Counted from the stretch's first letter, positions 8,819 through 18,243 are shown. The stretch is 64,000 bases of DNA from Sinisalibacter lacisalsi (GCF_014640115.1 NZ_BMGI01000004.1:352941-416940), one strand, 5' to 3'. The notes: a model not told the origin generated them from the sequence alone. Program-made: numbers and translations.

Positions 8819-9805
8819 TCAGAGCTGCAAGACGGTGCCGTCGGCGCGGGTCAGAATCGCGCGCGTCGAGGCATGGCCGGCAAGCAGGGCCGGGGCGGCG
8901 CTCTCTCCGGCGACGTAGATCGCGGTCGACAAGCCATCGGCGAGCGTGGCGCGGGGCGCGATGACCGCGACCTGGGCGAGCCGGTTGGCGCTGATGCCGG
9001 TTTTCGGATCGAAGATGTGGTGCCGGGAGGCATCGCCGAACCGCAGCCCGTAGCCGCCGGAGACCGAGAGCGATGCGTCGGCCAGCGCCACGCTCCGGCT
9101 CGTGCGGTGCGGCTGCAGCGGGTCGACCAGCCCGATGGTGAACGCTGTGCCGTCCGGTGCGTGGCCGAGCGCGCGGGTTTCGCCCAGCTCGATCACCGCG
9201 TTCTCGAACCCCTCGTTGCCGAGCAGGTCGGTGATGCGGTCGGTCACGTAGCCCTGCGCGATGCCGTTGAGGCTGGCCGACATGCCCGGCCGGTCGAACC
9301 GGATCGCGCGCCGGCTGGCCGAAACCCGGGTGTGGTCGACCGCGCGCAGCGCCGCCGCGAGCCGCGCCGGGTCGGGCGCGGCACCCGAACGCGCGGTTTC
9401 GGCGTAGAGCCGCCACAACGGCTGGATCGTCGGGTCGAACGCCCCGCCGCTTGCCTCCGCGATCCGGCGGCTTTGATCGAACACGTCGAAAAGGTCGCGC
9501 GAGGGCGTGCCGATCCTTCCATCGCGGTTCAAGCGCGAAAGCTCGCTCTCGGGCCGGTGCAGGCTGAACACGGCTTCCAGCCGCGCGATTTCGGCCTGCA
9601 TCCGCAGCATCGCCCGTTTCGCCACGCCCGGATCGGGGTGCCACAGCGTCATGTGGGCCACCGCGCCGAGGGCCTCGCCGTGCCATTGCACCGGCTGGGG
9701 CTGCCCGCGAACCCGGCGCAGCGCCAGCACCCCGAGCGGGATCGAAACCCCCGCGGCGAGGATGCGCAGCGCCCGGCGGCGGCTGAGGGGAGGGCGGGAG
9801 CTCAT
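8819..9805 (-). CDS. apbE: FAD:protein FMN transferase (ApbE/NosX type)
   Basis: A 328-aa periplasmic enzyme that attaches FMN through a phosphoester to a Ser/Thr of target flavoproteins. A Tat-like signal (SRRRALRILAAGVSIPLG) is followed by the ApbE domain: the SLHRPESELSRLNR region, GGAFDPTIQPLW, SLNGIAQGYVTDRI, GGYGLRF and the nucleotide-site motif HHIFDPKTG. The start overlaps the nosR stop by four bases (ATGA), so the two are co-translated. In nos and nir clusters this partner is called NosX or NirX. It is expected to flavinylate the NosR-like protein. Confidence 0.93.
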   Translation of the reverse strand: MSSRPPLSRRRALRILAAGVSIPLGVLALRRVRGQPQPVQWHGEALGAVAHMTLWHPDPGVAKRAMLRMQAEIARLEAVFSLHRPESELSRLNRDGRIGTPSRDLFDVFDQSRRIAEASGGAFDPTIQPLWRLYAETARSGAAPDPARLAAALRAVDHTRVSASRRAIRFDRPGMSASLNGIAQGYVTDRITDLLGNEGFENAVIELGETRALGHAPDGTAFTIGLVDPLQPHRTSRSVALADASLSVSGGYGLRFGDASRHHIFDPKTGISANRLAQVAVIAPRATLADGLSTAIYVAGESAAPALLAGHASTRAILTRADGTVLQL

Positions 9806-12000
9806 GCGAAGTTTCCCCCGAGCTTGGCGGCCTGCGCCGGTGCCGCCGCGGGCTGGCGCTGTTCGCGCTCCTTGCGCTTGCGCAGCTTGGCCAGCGGCGG
9901 GCAGCGGCGGTCGTCGTAATACTCGACCTGGCAGTCGAGGCACTGGAAGCACTCTGCCATGATGATCTTGCCCGAGCTTTCGATCGCGCGCACCGGGCAG
10001 GAGCGTTCGCACAGGTGGCACGGGTTGCCGCATTCGGGCCGGCGCTTCAAGAGGTCGACGAGGTGCAGCCGGTCGAGGATCGCCAGCGCCCCGCCCAGCG
10101 GGCAGAGAAACCGGCAGAACGCGCGCTCGGTGAACAACCCGATCAGCAGCAGCGCCACCGCGTAGATCACGTAAGGCAGCCCGCGCACGAACTTCGCGGT
10201 GATCGCCGTCTTGAACGGCTCGACCTCCTCGGCGACCATCGCCGCGCCGGGCGCGATCACGATCAGCACGAGGATCACCGCGAGCGAGAGGTATTTGCCG
10301 TTCCACAATACCCGTTGGAGTCGTTCGGACGGGTTCCACTGCGGCAGTCTGAGCGCCCGCGCGGCCTGCGCCAGGAGCTCCTGCAGCGCCCCGAACGGGC
10401 AGAGCCAGCCGCAGAACACGCCCCGGCCGAGCAACACCAGCGAGATCGCGGTGTAGATCGAGAGGATCACGATCAGCGGCTCGGCGAGGTAGAAGGCGAG
10501 CGAAAGATCGACGAAGGGCGCCTTGAGGTAATTGACGAGGTGCACGATCGAAAGCTGCGCGCTGGCGATCCAGCCGATCCAGACGAGGGTGAAGGCGAGA
10601 AAGCCGTTGCGCACCCACCGGTGCAGACGGCGGCGGCGGGTGAGCGGGCCCTGCAGCGCGAGGATGCCGGTGAGCGCGACGAGCGCGACCAGCAGGATTG
10701 CGATATCGCGCTGGCCTTCGACCCAGGGCTCCAGCCAGACCGGGGCCGGCTCGGGTTCCGGCATCAGGATGTATCCCGGCGGCAGGGTGTAATCCAGGCT
10801 GGCCAGCACGAAGGGCGCGCGGGTGCCATCGGGGCGGAGCGCGGCGGCGTGAAGCTCGGCGCGCCATGGCTTCATCGGGTCGAAGCCGCTGTCGGCGGGC
10901 AGCACGAGGATGTCGGCGACCTTGCCACGGGTGAAGATCACGTCCTGCTTGGCGAAACTGTAGCTGCGGGGGCCTTGGGTGATGCTCACCCGGTCGAAGC
11001 GAAAATCGTTGGAGAGGTTGTTGAACCGGGTGCCGCGGTGATCGTAGACGCCGCCCAGGGTGGCGACGAAAATCCCCATCGTGCCTTCCGGCATGCCGTT
11101 TATCAGCGTGTCGTAGGGTTCGAGGCCGGTGCCGTTGCGGCCGATCATCGGCGGGTTGGCATAGCCCGCGACGAAATCGACATAGGTTTCGTCCGGCCCG
11201 CCGGTCATCGGCACTTCGGGCAGCAGGTCGCCAAGGCCGGCCTTGCGCATGGCGGCTTGCAGCGCCCGGTTGGTGATCTGCGCATTCACCAGCCCGCCGT
11301 CGGCCACCAGCTCCTCGGGGCTTCTGGGCTTGAAATTGATCATGTCGATCGTCGGTTCGGTGACGACGATCTCCTCGGTGCGGTAGCGCAGCACCATCCG
11401 CGCGCCCTCCTGCACCGCGTTGCGCATCGCCCGCGCCGAGATTGTCGCACCGGCCACGAAGGACGGCGGCAGGCCGGTCTCCGCACCCAGCCGGGCTTCG
11501 CCACCTTCCATGGCGTGCAGGAACTGGACCAGCCGTGCGGTGCGGGGGGCGTCGTTCAAGAGGTATGGCTCGGCGTGAAACAGCACCAGCGCGCCGGTGA
11601 TACGGCCTTCGAGGGTGACCCCGGCGACCACGTCGAACGGCGTGCTGGAGTAGCCAGGCGCGCGCAGCACGTCGAGGGTGGAGAAGACATAGCCGACCAT
11701 CTCGTCGCCCCGGTAGGCGGCGGCGGCGACCGGGCCGTCATCCTCGACCATCTCGAGCCGGGTGGTGCCGGGGTAGATCACCTCGATCCGGTTCGGGGTG
11801 AGCCGGTCGAGCAGCGGGGCCGGGCCGGCCTCGTCGCCCTGCGCGGTAGCGGCTCCGGGGGCGACCAGCAGGCACAGCGCGAGGCAAAGCAGGGCCCGCA
11901 GCGCCGCCGCAAAGCCGCGCCGGTCACGCCGTGGCGGCGCGCGGCGCGCCCGGGGGGCCATGCCCCTTGTGTCAGCAGTCGCGGTCAGCATGGGTTCCAT
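9802..12000 (-). CDS. nosR: NosR/NirI-family membrane flavoprotein with ferredoxin domain
   Basis: A 732-aa inner-membrane protein: signal segment ([17 protein letters not shown]), a periplasmic FMN-binding domain whose likely flavinylation site is in [12 protein letters not shown] (residues about 168-179), a poorly conserved periplasmic region, five to six membrane helices (residues about 410-640), two CxxxCP motifs ([16 protein letters not shown]) and a C-terminal 2x[4Fe-4S] domain ([21 protein letters not shown]). NosR-type proteins pass electrons from the quinol pool to the periplasm. The start is uncertain: ATGs at 12000, 11991 and 11961 are possible, the last avoiding a 29-base overlap with the upstream gene. 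No nosZ is present here. Confidence 0.88.
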   Translation of the reverse strand: MEPMLTATADTRGMAPRARRAPPRRDRRGFAAALRALLCLALCLLVAPGAATAQGDEAGPAPLLDRLTPNRIEVIYPGTTRLEMVEDDGPVAAAAYRGDEMVGYVFSTLDVLRAPGYSSTPFDVVAGVTLEGRITGALVLFHAEPYLLNDAPRTARLVQFLHAMEGGEARLGAETGLPPSFVAGATISARAMRNAVQEGARMVLRYRTEEIVVTEPTIDMINFKPRSPEELVADGGLVNAQITNRALQAAMRKAGLGDLLPEVPMTGGPDETYVDFVAGYANPPMIGRNGTGLEPYDTLINGMPEGTMGIFVATLGGVYDHRGTRFNNLSNDFRFDRVSITQGPRSYSFAKQDVIFTRGKVADILVLPADSGFDPMKPWRAELHAAALRPDGTRAPFVLASLDYTLPPGYILMPEPEPAPVWLEPWVEGQRDIAILLVALVALTGILALQGPLTRRRRLHRWVRNGFLAFTLVWIGWIASAQLSIVHLVNYLKAPFVDLSLAFYLAEPLIVILSIYTAISLVLLGRGVFCGWLCPFGALQELLAQAARALRLPQWNPSERLQRVLWNGKYLSLAVILVLIVIAPGAAMVAEEVEPFKTAITAKFVRGLPYVIYAVALLLIGLFTERAFCRFLCPLGGALAILDRLHLVDLLKRRPECGNPCHLCERSCPVRAIESSGKIIMAECFQCLDCQVEYYDDRRCPPLAKLRKRKEREQRQPAAAPAQAAKLGGNFA

Positions 12001-12526
12001 CCGGCATCCGGGTTTCGCACAGCAGGGCCGTGTCCAGTCGGGTTTCGTCGATCACCGCCCCGCTCAGGTCGGCGCGGTGCAGCGAGGCGGTTCCAAGGTC
12101 GGTCCGGCGCAGGGTCGCCCCGGCGAGGTTGGCGGCGAACAGGTTGGCCCCGCTGAGGTCGGTGCCCGAGAGGTCGGCGCCCGAAAGGTCGGCGCCGGTC
12201 AGGTTGGCCCCGGACAGATCGGCGCCGGAGAGATTGGCGGCGGTGAGCGTGGCGTAGAACAGGTTGGCGCCGCGAAGGTCGGCGCCGCCGAGCTGCGCCG
12301 ACGAGAGATCGGCCCCGATCAGGCGGCTGTAATAGAGGTTGGCGCCGGAAAGATCGCTGCCCGCGAGGGTCGAGGCCCTGAGATCGGCGCGCGCGAGGTT
12401 GGCGCCAGCCAGATCGCAGCCGAGGCAGGCGAGGCTGCGCCGAAACGCCACCAGGTCGGCCGGGTCCCAGGCCCACGCCAGTGTGGGCGTTGCTGCCATA
12501 ACCACCGCTGCGACAAGATTTTTCAA
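11972..12526 (-). CDS. exported pentapeptide-repeat protein, 184 aa
   Basis: A signal peptide ([16 protein letters not shown]) precedes LACLGCDL and about 22 pentapeptides ([38 protein letters not shown]), then [11 protein letters not shown] and a terminal cysteine. This is the same architecture as the 135-aa protein at 6820-7227 but with a longer beta helix. It sits directly upstream of, and slightly overlapping, the nosR-like gene, so it is probably the first gene of a pentapeptide-nosR-apbE operon. Role unknown; a scaffold or partner for the periplasmic redox protein is an inference from position. Confidence 0.85.
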   Translation of the reverse strand: MKNLVAAVVMAATPTLAWAWDPADLVAFRRSLACLGCDLAGANLARADLRASTLAGSDLSGANLYYSRLIGADLSSAQLGGADLRGANLFYATLTAANLSGADLSGANLTGADLSGADLSGTDLSGANLFAANLAGATLRRTDLGTASLHRADLSGAVIDETRLDTALLCETRMPDGTHADRDC

Positions 12527-12712
12527 GGCTCACAATCACCTGTAGAGTTCGAACCCCTGGCCCTGATCTTTCCTGAAGGTCAGGCGCTGCGCCCGTCAAT
12601 CCCGGTTTCGCGCCGTCCGCCAGGTTCAAGCCGGCCCCGGGCCGCCGCCCGACCGGCCTGGTTGGTGCCGCTGTCCCCGTGGTCTCGGCCATCAATCCCG
12701 TCTGGTCAAAGA

Positions 12713-12731
12713 AGGGGCCAAGCTGGCCCCT
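12713..12731 (-). terminator. hairpin terminator downstream of the molybdenum hydroxylase genes
   Basis: AGGGGCCA and TGGCCCCT pair around three bases, about 60 bases past the iorB stop. On the minus strand the hairpin is followed by TTCTTTG, a moderately U-rich run. Confidence 0.6.
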
Positions 12732-12791
12732 CCTGTTTTCTCGCATGTGTGTCTGTCGCGTGGGCGGGGCCCGGTCGAGCCCCGCGCCGCG

Positions 12792-14987
12792 TCAGAGTTC
12801 CGCCTTCGAGATCGGTGTCGACCGAACGCGGTTGCCGGTGGCGAAGAAGATCGCGTTCGCCACCGCTGGCGGAGTCGGCGGACCGGCGGGTTCGCCAAGG
12901 CCGCCCCACCAGCCGTCTTCCGACATTTCGAGGTGAACCTCGATTTCCGGCGGCGTGTCGGGCATCTTCATCACCGGGTAGGAGTCGAAGTTGGTGTTCA
13001 CGATCCTGCCGTCGCGCAGCATCAGGCCGCCGAACATGGCGTGGCTGAGTTCCCAGATCGCGGAGCTCTCGGCCTGTTCGGTGGCAACCAGCGGGTCGAT
13101 CACGTAGCCGCTGTTGATGAAGTACTGCAGCTTGTCGACGAAGAGCTGGCCCCTCCGGCTCACCGCCACGGTGGCGACGCAGCCGGCGATGGTGCCGTGC
13201 GATTCGACGACCGCGCAGCCCATGCCTTCGCCGCCGCCCATGTCGGTGGTCCAGCCGGATTTCTCCTTCATCGCCATCAGCACGCGCTGCCAGGGTTCGT
13301 TGCCCTCGGTCATCTTGATCCGCCATTCCAGCGGATCCCAGTCGCCGGCCAGCGCCAGTTCGTCGACCATCTGCTCGACGATGAAGCCGTTGGAGTTGGC
13401 CCCCGGCGCGCGGTGATACCCGATCGGGATGTGGTTCTGGACCGCGCTGTATTCATGCCGCCGGTTCGGAACGAGATAGGGCATGTTGGCCACGGCCCGC
13501 TGCGAGAAGACGGGCATCTTCTCTTCGCCGACGAAGTGGGTGACCAGCGCCACGGGCAGGCCATCTTCGCCAAGCGCCGCCTTGTAGTTGCCCCAGACGG
13601 GCGGGCGCTGCGAGTCCTGCGCGATGTCTTCCTCGCGGCTGCGGATCACCTTGACCGGGCGGCCGACCGCCGCCGAGATCGCCGCCGCCTGGCGGTGCAC
13701 GTCCATGTTGTAGCCGCCGCCGAAGCCGCCGCCGAGGTACGTCTGGTGCAGGAAGACGTTGGTGGTTTCGCGGCCGAGCTGGTCGGCGACCTCGTTGAGC
13801 GACCGGGCGATATCCTGGGTGAAGGTCCAGACATCGACGCGGTCATCCTTCACGTCGGCCACGGCGCAGGGCGGCATCATCGTCGCGTGGGTTTCGAAGG
13901 GCCGCGAGTAGACCTCCCCGATCACCTGGCGGTCCGATGCCTCGATCAGCCCGGGCACGGCCTCGTGATTGACGCCCTTGTCGAGGTTCTTGCCGAGATT
14001 GCCGTCTTCGTCGAGCAGCAGGGTGCCCGGACCGGAGAGCAGTTGCATCGCCTCGGCGGTCTGGCTGTCGTAGCTGATCGAAGCGCCGCGGCCATTGTCC
14101 CAGACGATGGGCATGACGGCGAGCGCGTTCTTGGCCTGGTACCAGCTCTCCGCCACGATCGCGACGGCGCTGCGCAGGTCGGTGAAGGCCGGAACATCCT
14201 TGGTCTGCTCCAGTTCCACCACCGCGATCACGCCGGGCATGTCCTTGACCGCGTCGAAATCGTAGCTGACGAGCTTGCCCTCGGGCACCGGGCAGGCCTG
14301 AACCGCGGCATGCACCATGTCGGGCACGGTCACGTCGATCGGGTAGATCGCGGTGCCGTTGGTCTTCAGCGGCACGTCGAGGCGCTTCACGTCCTTGCCG
14401 AGCAGCCACCAATCGCCATAGGCCTTGATCGCGGGTTCTTCCTCGAGGGTGATCTCGGCGGCTTCGGCGGCGAATTCGCCGTAGCTGCCCTGGATCGTGC
14501 CCTGCTCCTCGTGATCGGCGGTCAGGAAACCCTGCTTGGCGACCACCCGCTCGAGCGGCACCTGCCAGCGGTTCGCCGCCGCCACCCGCAGGCGTTCGCG
14601 CGCCGAGGCGCCGGCCTGCATGATGTAGGGATGCCGGCGCGACACCGTGGTCGAGCCGCCGGTGGAGGTGGTTGTGTAGAGGTTGTTGTTGTTCACGTGG
14701 CGGTTCGCGTCCGCGAAGACGTGGCGCACGTTTTCCCACGGGATATCAAGCTCTTCGGCCACCATCATCGGCACGGCGGTGAAGGCGCCCTGGCCCATCT
14801 CGGTTTGCGGCGTGACGATGCTGACGATGTTGTCAGGGTCGATCGTCAGCCAGGCGTTGATCTCGACAGCGCCGCCGTCGGTCGCGGCTTCGGCCATGAC
14901 GGGAAGGTGGAACCCGATCATGATGCCGCCCGCGGCGGAGGTCGAGAATTTCAGGAAGTTGCGTCGTGTGAGATTCATATCGTTCAT
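12792..14987 (-). CDS. iorB: molybdenum hydroxylase large subunit (IorB type), xanthine-oxidase family
   Basis: A 731-aa exported molybdopterin-cytosine-dinucleotide enzyme subunit. A Tat signal (TRRNFLKFSTSAAGG) starts the protein. Cofactor-binding motifs follow: TPQTEMGQGAFTAVPMMVAEEL, the glycine-rich HQTYLGGGFGGGYNMD, IGYHRAPGANSN, and the conserved glutamate near the C-terminus (GGLGEPAGPPTPPAVANAI). Such enzymes hydroxylate N-heteroaromatics or oxidise aldehydes and pass electrons to the 2Fe-2S subunit, then often to a c-type cytochrome. The small-subunit gene lies 10 bases upstream. Substrate not determinable; isoquinoline is only the type member's substrate. Confidence 0.92.
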   Translation of the reverse strand: MNDMNLTRRNFLKFSTSAAGGIMIGFHLPVMAEAATDGGAVEINAWLTIDPDNIVSIVTPQTEMGQGAFTAVPMMVAEELDIPWENVRHVFADANRHVNNNNLYTTTSTGGSTTVSRRHPYIMQAGASARERLRVAAANRWQVPLERVVAKQGFLTADHEEQGTIQGSYGEFAAEAAEITLEEEPAIKAYGDWWLLGKDVKRLDVPLKTNGTAIYPIDVTVPDMVHAAVQACPVPEGKLVSYDFDAVKDMPGVIAVVELEQTKDVPAFTDLRSAVAIVAESWYQAKNALAVMPIVWDNGRGASISYDSQTAEAMQLLSGPGTLLLDEDGNLGKNLDKGVNHEAVPGLIEASDRQVIGEVYSRPFETHATMMPPCAVADVKDDRVDVWTFTQDIARSLNEVADQLGRETTNVFLHQTYLGGGFGGGYNMDVHRQAAAISAAVGRPVKVIRSREEDIAQDSQRPPVWGNYKAALGEDGLPVALVTHFVGEEKMPVFSQRAVANMPYLVPNRRHEYSAVQNHIPIGYHRAPGANSNGFIVEQMVDELALAGDWDPLEWRIKMTEGNEPWQRVLMAMKEKSGWTTDMGGGEGMGCAVVESHGTIAGCVATVAVSRRGQLFVDKLQYFINSGYVIDPLVATEQAESSAIWELSHAMFGGLMLRDGRIVNTNFDSYPVMKMPDTPPEIEVHLEMSEDGWWGGLGEPAGPPTPPAVANAIFFATGNRVRSTPISKAEL

Positions 14988-14997
14988 GACTTCCCCC

Positions 14998-15459
14998 TTA
15001 TGCCTTGCTCAGTTCGGCTGCCCGATGGATGGCAGCGCGGATGCGTGGATAGGTGCCGCAGCGGCAGACGTTGCCCGCCATGGCCTTGTCGATCTCGTTG
15101 TCCGACGGTTCGGGGTTGCGTTCGAGCAGGGCCACGGCCGACATGATCTGGCCGGACTGGCAGTAGCCGCACTGGGGCACGGTCAATTCCTGCCATGCGA
15201 GCTGAACCGGGTGGTCGTTGCCTTCCGAAACGCCTTCGATGGTCCGGATCGACTTGCCCACGGCGGTCGCGACCGGCGTGTTGCAGGAGCGCACCGCGTT
15301 GCCGTCGACGATCACGGTGCAGGAGCCGCACTGCGCGATACCGCATCCGAATTTCGTGCCGTTCAGGCCCGCCTTTTCACGGATCGCCCAGAGCAACGGC
15401 ATTTGTGGGTCTGCGTCTATCTCGAAGTCTTCACCGTTGATATTCAGCGTTAGCGCCAT
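14998..15459 (-). CDS. iorA: molybdenum hydroxylase 2Fe-2S subunit (IorA type)
   Basis: A 153-aa iron-sulfur subunit with an N-terminal plant-type [2Fe-2S] domain ([16 protein letters not shown] with a fourth cysteine in VRSCNTPV) and a C-terminal helical [2Fe-2S] domain ([11 protein letters not shown] and [15 protein letters not shown]). It takes electrons from the molybdenum centre of the adjacent large subunit. The ribosome site AGGGAGG precedes the ATG. It has no signal peptide of its own and would be co-exported with the Tat-tagged partner. It is the first gene of a two-gene operon. Confidence 0.94.
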   Translation of the reverse strand: MALTLNINGEDFEIDADPQMPLLWAIREKAGLNGTKFGCGIAQCGSCTVIVDGNAVRSCNTPVATAVGKSIRTIEGVSEGNDHPVQLAWQELTVPQCGYCQSGQIMSAVALLERNPEPSDNEIDKAMAGNVCRCGTYPRIRAAIHRAAELSKA

Positions 15460-15845
15460 GTGTTTTCCTCCCTTAGAGAATTGCCAAGCCGGATTTTTTC
15501 GCGCCTCGCGAGGCGCACCGCGCAGAAGTATATTCGCGCGCCCGCTGAAAAGCGGATTCGCTCCTCCTGACGACGGGGTTCGCGCTCCCTTGCGGTCCTG
15601 CTATCCATAAGATGGCAACGGACGGGCAGCCTCAACAGAATTAGAGATCCGAAAGGCTATACGTAATATTGGATATCGTTATATTGTTAGATACGAATTC
15701 GTCTATTTAACCGCCCGCAGAAGCGGCAGCCTTCAAGGTGCGCGGCGCGAACGCTTGCTTCAACGGTCAAAAAAGGCGCACGGCCATGGGCCGCACGCCT
15801 CGCGCCGGGGGCAGGGCGCGGGTTCTGCCGCGATCGCGGCTCCGG
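15460..15845. other. 386-bp intergenic region with promoter-like AT-rich block
   Basis: No reading frame is convincing. Bases 15645-15712 are strikingly AT-rich for this genome and contain the perfect palindrome ACGAATTCGT at 15693-15702; this is the likely promoter/operator zone of the iorAB operon on the minus strand. A 16-base palindrome (GCGCCTCGCGAGGCGC, 15501-15516) lies in what would be the iorA 5' leader and could form an mRNA hairpin. Confidence 0.5.
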
Positions 15846-16154
15846 TTACTTGTCTTCGCTAGAATAGGTGCAATAGACGCCGGTATCGCTGCCGTTGTGA
15901 TACAGCGTTCCGGCCTCGAGATCGAACCTGTATTCGCCGAACTCCCCGGTCAGCAAGATGGCCTCCTCCTCGACCGTCACCTCGGCCATGCCGATGTTCT
16001 CGACCTCCTGCGAGGATTGGCTGGTGTCGATGGTGTAGATGTCGAAATCGAGCATCCCGGTGCAATTGGCGATGATCGTTTCGGCCGATACCGCCTGCGG
16101 CAGCATCACGACAGACAGGGCCAGGGCCGCAGGAAGGTTTCGCGCAATGGTCAT
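15846..16154 (-). CDS. small exported protein of unknown function, 102 aa
   Basis: The ATG at 16154 has a good ribosome site (AAGGAG, eight bases upstream) and begins a signal peptide (LPAALALSVVMLPQAVSA); the longer open frame to 16265 has no site. The mature part is acidic and beta-rich (GMLDFDIYTIDTS, GEYRFDLEAGTLYHNG) with two cysteines (ANCTG, VYCTY) that may form one disulfide. It resembles small lipocalin-like periplasmic proteins only in general character. It is divergent from the Rap1a-like gene. Confidence 0.6.
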   Translation of the reverse strand: MTIARNLPAALALSVVMLPQAVSAETIIANCTGMLDFDIYTIDTSQSSQEVENIGMAEVTVEEEAILLTGEFGEYRFDLEAGTLYHNGSDTGVYCTYSSEDK

Positions 16155-16459
16155 TTCGATGCTCCTTCGTGATTTCCGCTGTTTTCGCGGCGATGCCTCG
16201 GCCCCGCCGGAATGTCTCGAATACGGTATAACGTGCTCGCCGCTGCAGTTCATATCTGGCGGCACGATGATTTATTCAAGAGTTATATTCTGACGCGGCC
16301 GGTTGAAAAGGCAAGCCGACCTTGCGCAAGTTTTTGTCATCTCCGGCCTTCGCGCTTTCTTTTGCGGGCTGGTCGATTATCATCACGTGAATTCCCGGTT
16401 TTCCGTCCCGTTTTTTCCGGCGGGGGCCGACCATCAGCGCGAGATGCGAAAGGGAAAAC
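16155..16459. other. 305-bp divergent promoter region
   Basis: It separates two exported-protein genes transcribed away from each other. Relatively AT-rich patches at about 16260-16295 and 16335-16425 are the likely promoters. No repeat or reading frame stands out. Confidence 0.45.
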
Positions 16460-16846
16460 ATGATCCGAAAGGCACTTCTGGCATCGTTTCTTCTCTGGTC
16501 GAGCGCCGCGATGGCGCAGGACGCCACGCAAGCCGATGGCTCCGGCATGGCCGTGGCCGAACGCCGACCGGTGGTGCCCGAACCGTTCCTGCGCACCAGT
16601 GACGCGGTGGCGCTGTGCCTGAGTTCGGAGCCCCGCTGGGTCGATTTCTGCAACGGGCTGGCGCAGGGCTACGCGGAATACGCCATGCTGCACGACAAGG
16701 CCTGCATCCCCTATGGAACAACCCGCCGGGAACTGGTGGAGGTGTTCATCGGCCCCGACGTGGTGGTGAGCACCGGCTATATCGACGATCTCCCCGCCTT
16801 CGAAACCGCGCTCGAGATGTTCATCAAGCATTTCCCCTGTGATTGA
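16460..16846 (+). CDS. Rap1a/Tai-like exported protein, 128 aa
   Basis: A signal peptide (LLASFLLWSSAAMAQ) precedes a small helical domain with the Rap1a/Tai pattern: ALCLSSEPRWVDFCNGLAQGY, KACIPYGTTRRELVEVFI and the closing HFPC. Four cysteines suggest two disulfides. Rap1a/Tai proteins were described as periplasmic immunity proteins against type VI amidase effectors, but the same fold occurs in many stand-alone exported proteins. No effector gene is adjacent, so an immunity role here is unproven. A ribosome site AAAGGGA precedes the ATG. Confidence 0.65.
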   Translation: MIRKALLASFLLWSSAAMAQDATQADGSGMAVAERRPVVPEPFLRTSDAVALCLSSEPRWVDFCNGLAQGYAEYAMLHDKACIPYGTTRRELVEVFIGPDVVVSTGYIDDLPAFETALEMFIKHFPCD

Positions 16847-16853
16847 CCGGCCA

Positions 16854-16885
16854 TCCCGGGCCGCGCGTGGCGCGCGCCCCGGGGA
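16854..16885. terminator. GC-rich hairpin between convergent genes
   Basis: An imperfect inverted repeat (CCCGGGCCGCGCG with CGCGCGCCCCGGG) sits between the 3' ends of the Rap1a-like gene and the triheme cytochrome gene. No T tract follows; it probably ends transcription from both sides. Confidence 0.45.
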
Positions 16886-16917
16886 TCCTGGCCTGGCAAG
16901 CGGCCGGGTGCCGGCCC

Positions 16918-18243
16918 TCAGTGGGTGCCGGCTTCCTTCGCTTCGCGGTGGGCCGTGGCCGCCGCCTGCAGGCCGTCCCATTCCGGCGCGTCGCTGAAGT
17001 GCCAGCGCACATATGCGGCGACCGCGGCGAGGTCTTCGTCGGAAAGCTCGATCGCCTGCATCTTGCGGGTCGAGACGCCGTAGGGCGGCGCGATGCCGTA
17101 GCGGACCGCGTTGAACAGGTTCTGGGGCGACGGGCCGTTGACCGCGTAGGTCAGGCCGAGCGAGATCGGCTGGGTGTCGGAGATGCGCTCCTTGTGACAC
17201 TCGGCGCATTTGTCGGCAAAGACGTCGCGGCCGGCGATCAGCGTCGGATCGGTGATCTCCTCGTCGTAGAGCGTGCCCTCGACCGGCGGCCAATCCAGCG
17301 CCGCGGCCTCGGCGATGATCGCGTCGCGCTCATCGCCGGATTGTTCCGGCGTGATCGCGGCGAACCAGGCCGCGATGGCGAACACGTCGTCCTCGTCGGC
17401 GAAGTAGAGATGATCGGCCACCTTCGTCATCGGGCCGCCGGCGATTCCATGCGCCTCGCTCCACCCGTCGAAAAGGTAGTCGGCGTAATCGTCGAGCGTC
17501 CAGGCGACCGGGGAGATCGAGTGATCCGCGAGCGGCGGCGCCAGCCAGCCCTCGGCCTCGCCGCCTTCATAGGCGCGGTCGGCGACCACCGCCCCAAAGG
17601 CGTTGCGCGGCGAGTGGCAGGCGGTGCAATGGCCCAGCGAGGCGGCCAGGTAGGCGCCGCGGTTCTGTTCGTCGTCGAGCGCGGGATCGGGGGTGAAGGG
17701 CGTTTGATCGAGGAACAGCAGCTTCCACCCGGCCAGCAGCGGCCGGAACGAGAACGGGAAGGGCAGCGCGTTTTCCTGGTCTTCCGCCACCACCGGCGTT
17801 CGGGTCATGAAGTAGGCATAGAGCGCCTGCAGATCCTCGTCGCGGGTCTTGGTGAAGCTGTCGTAGGGGAAGGCGGGGTAGAGGTGATTGCCCTCGCGGT
17901 CGATCCCCTCGCGCATGGCGCGGGCGAAGGCATCATAGCTCCAGCTGCCGATCCCGGTTTCCGGGTCGGGGGTGAGGTTGGTGGAATAGATCGTGCCGAA
18001 GGGGGTCGGCAGCGCGAAGCCGCCGGCGTAATCCTCGCCTCCGGGCGCGGTGTGGCAGGCCGAACAATCCCCGACGAGCGCGAGCAGTTCGCCGCGTTCG
18101 ATCTCCTCGTCGGAGAAGGTCGGCGGGGTGGCGGTGTCGATCGGGTCGAGCGTCGGGGCGCTGGTCGCCCAGACAAGCGCGCCGGCGCCGGCCAGAACGA
18201 TCGCGCCGGCCCCGATTCCGATGAATTTTACTACTGATCTCAT
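16918..18243 (-). CDS. membrane-anchored triheme cytochrome c
   Basis: About 441 aa from the ATG at 18243; the frame from a GTG at 18258 is only five codons longer. An N-terminal membrane anchor (FIGIGAGAIVLAGAGALVWA) is followed by three cytochrome c domains with heme sites CSACH, CTACH and CAECH. The second half contains NGPSPQNLFNAVRYGI, typical of the cytochrome subunits that serve periplasmic alcohol dehydrogenases and IorAB-type molybdenum hydroxylases. It is the last gene of the soxEFXA-like operon, 40 bases after soxA. It may drain electrons from the Sox proteins or from the iorAB product encoded nearby. Confidence 0.88.
   Translation of the reverse strand: MRSVVKFIGIGAGAIVLAGAGALVWATSAPTLDPIDTATPPTFSDEEIERGELLALVGDCSACHTAPGGEDYAGGFALPTPFGTIYSTNLTPDPETGIGSWSYDAFARAMREGIDREGNHLYPAFPYDSFTKTRDEDLQALYAYFMTRTPVVAEDQENALPFPFSFRPLLAGWKLLFLDQTPFTPDPALDDEQNRGAYLAASLGHCTACHSPRNAFGAVVADRAYEGGEAEGWLAPPLADHSISPVAWTLDDYADYLFDGWSEAHGIAGGPMTKVADHLYFADEDDVFAIAAWFAAITPEQSGDERDAIIAEAAALDWPPVEGTLYDEEITDPTLIAGRDVFADKCAECHKERISDTQPISLGLTYAVNGPSPQNLFNAVRYGIAPPYGVSTRKMQAIELSDEDLAAVAAYVRWHFSDAPEWDGLQAAATAHREAKEAGTH

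Noticed and set aside
10015..12156. Plus-strand 713-codon frame opposite nosR
   Set aside because: Low-complexity charged product; NosR motifs on the minus strand are unambiguous.
15501..15516. Palindrome GCGCCTCGCGAGGCGC as a terminator
   Set aside because: On the transcribed minus strand it is followed by an A run, not a T run, and it lies before a gene start rather than after a stop.
15645..15712. AT-rich block as a replication origin
   Set aside because: It is short, lacks DnaA-box repeats and lies directly upstream of an operon, so a promoter is the simpler reading.
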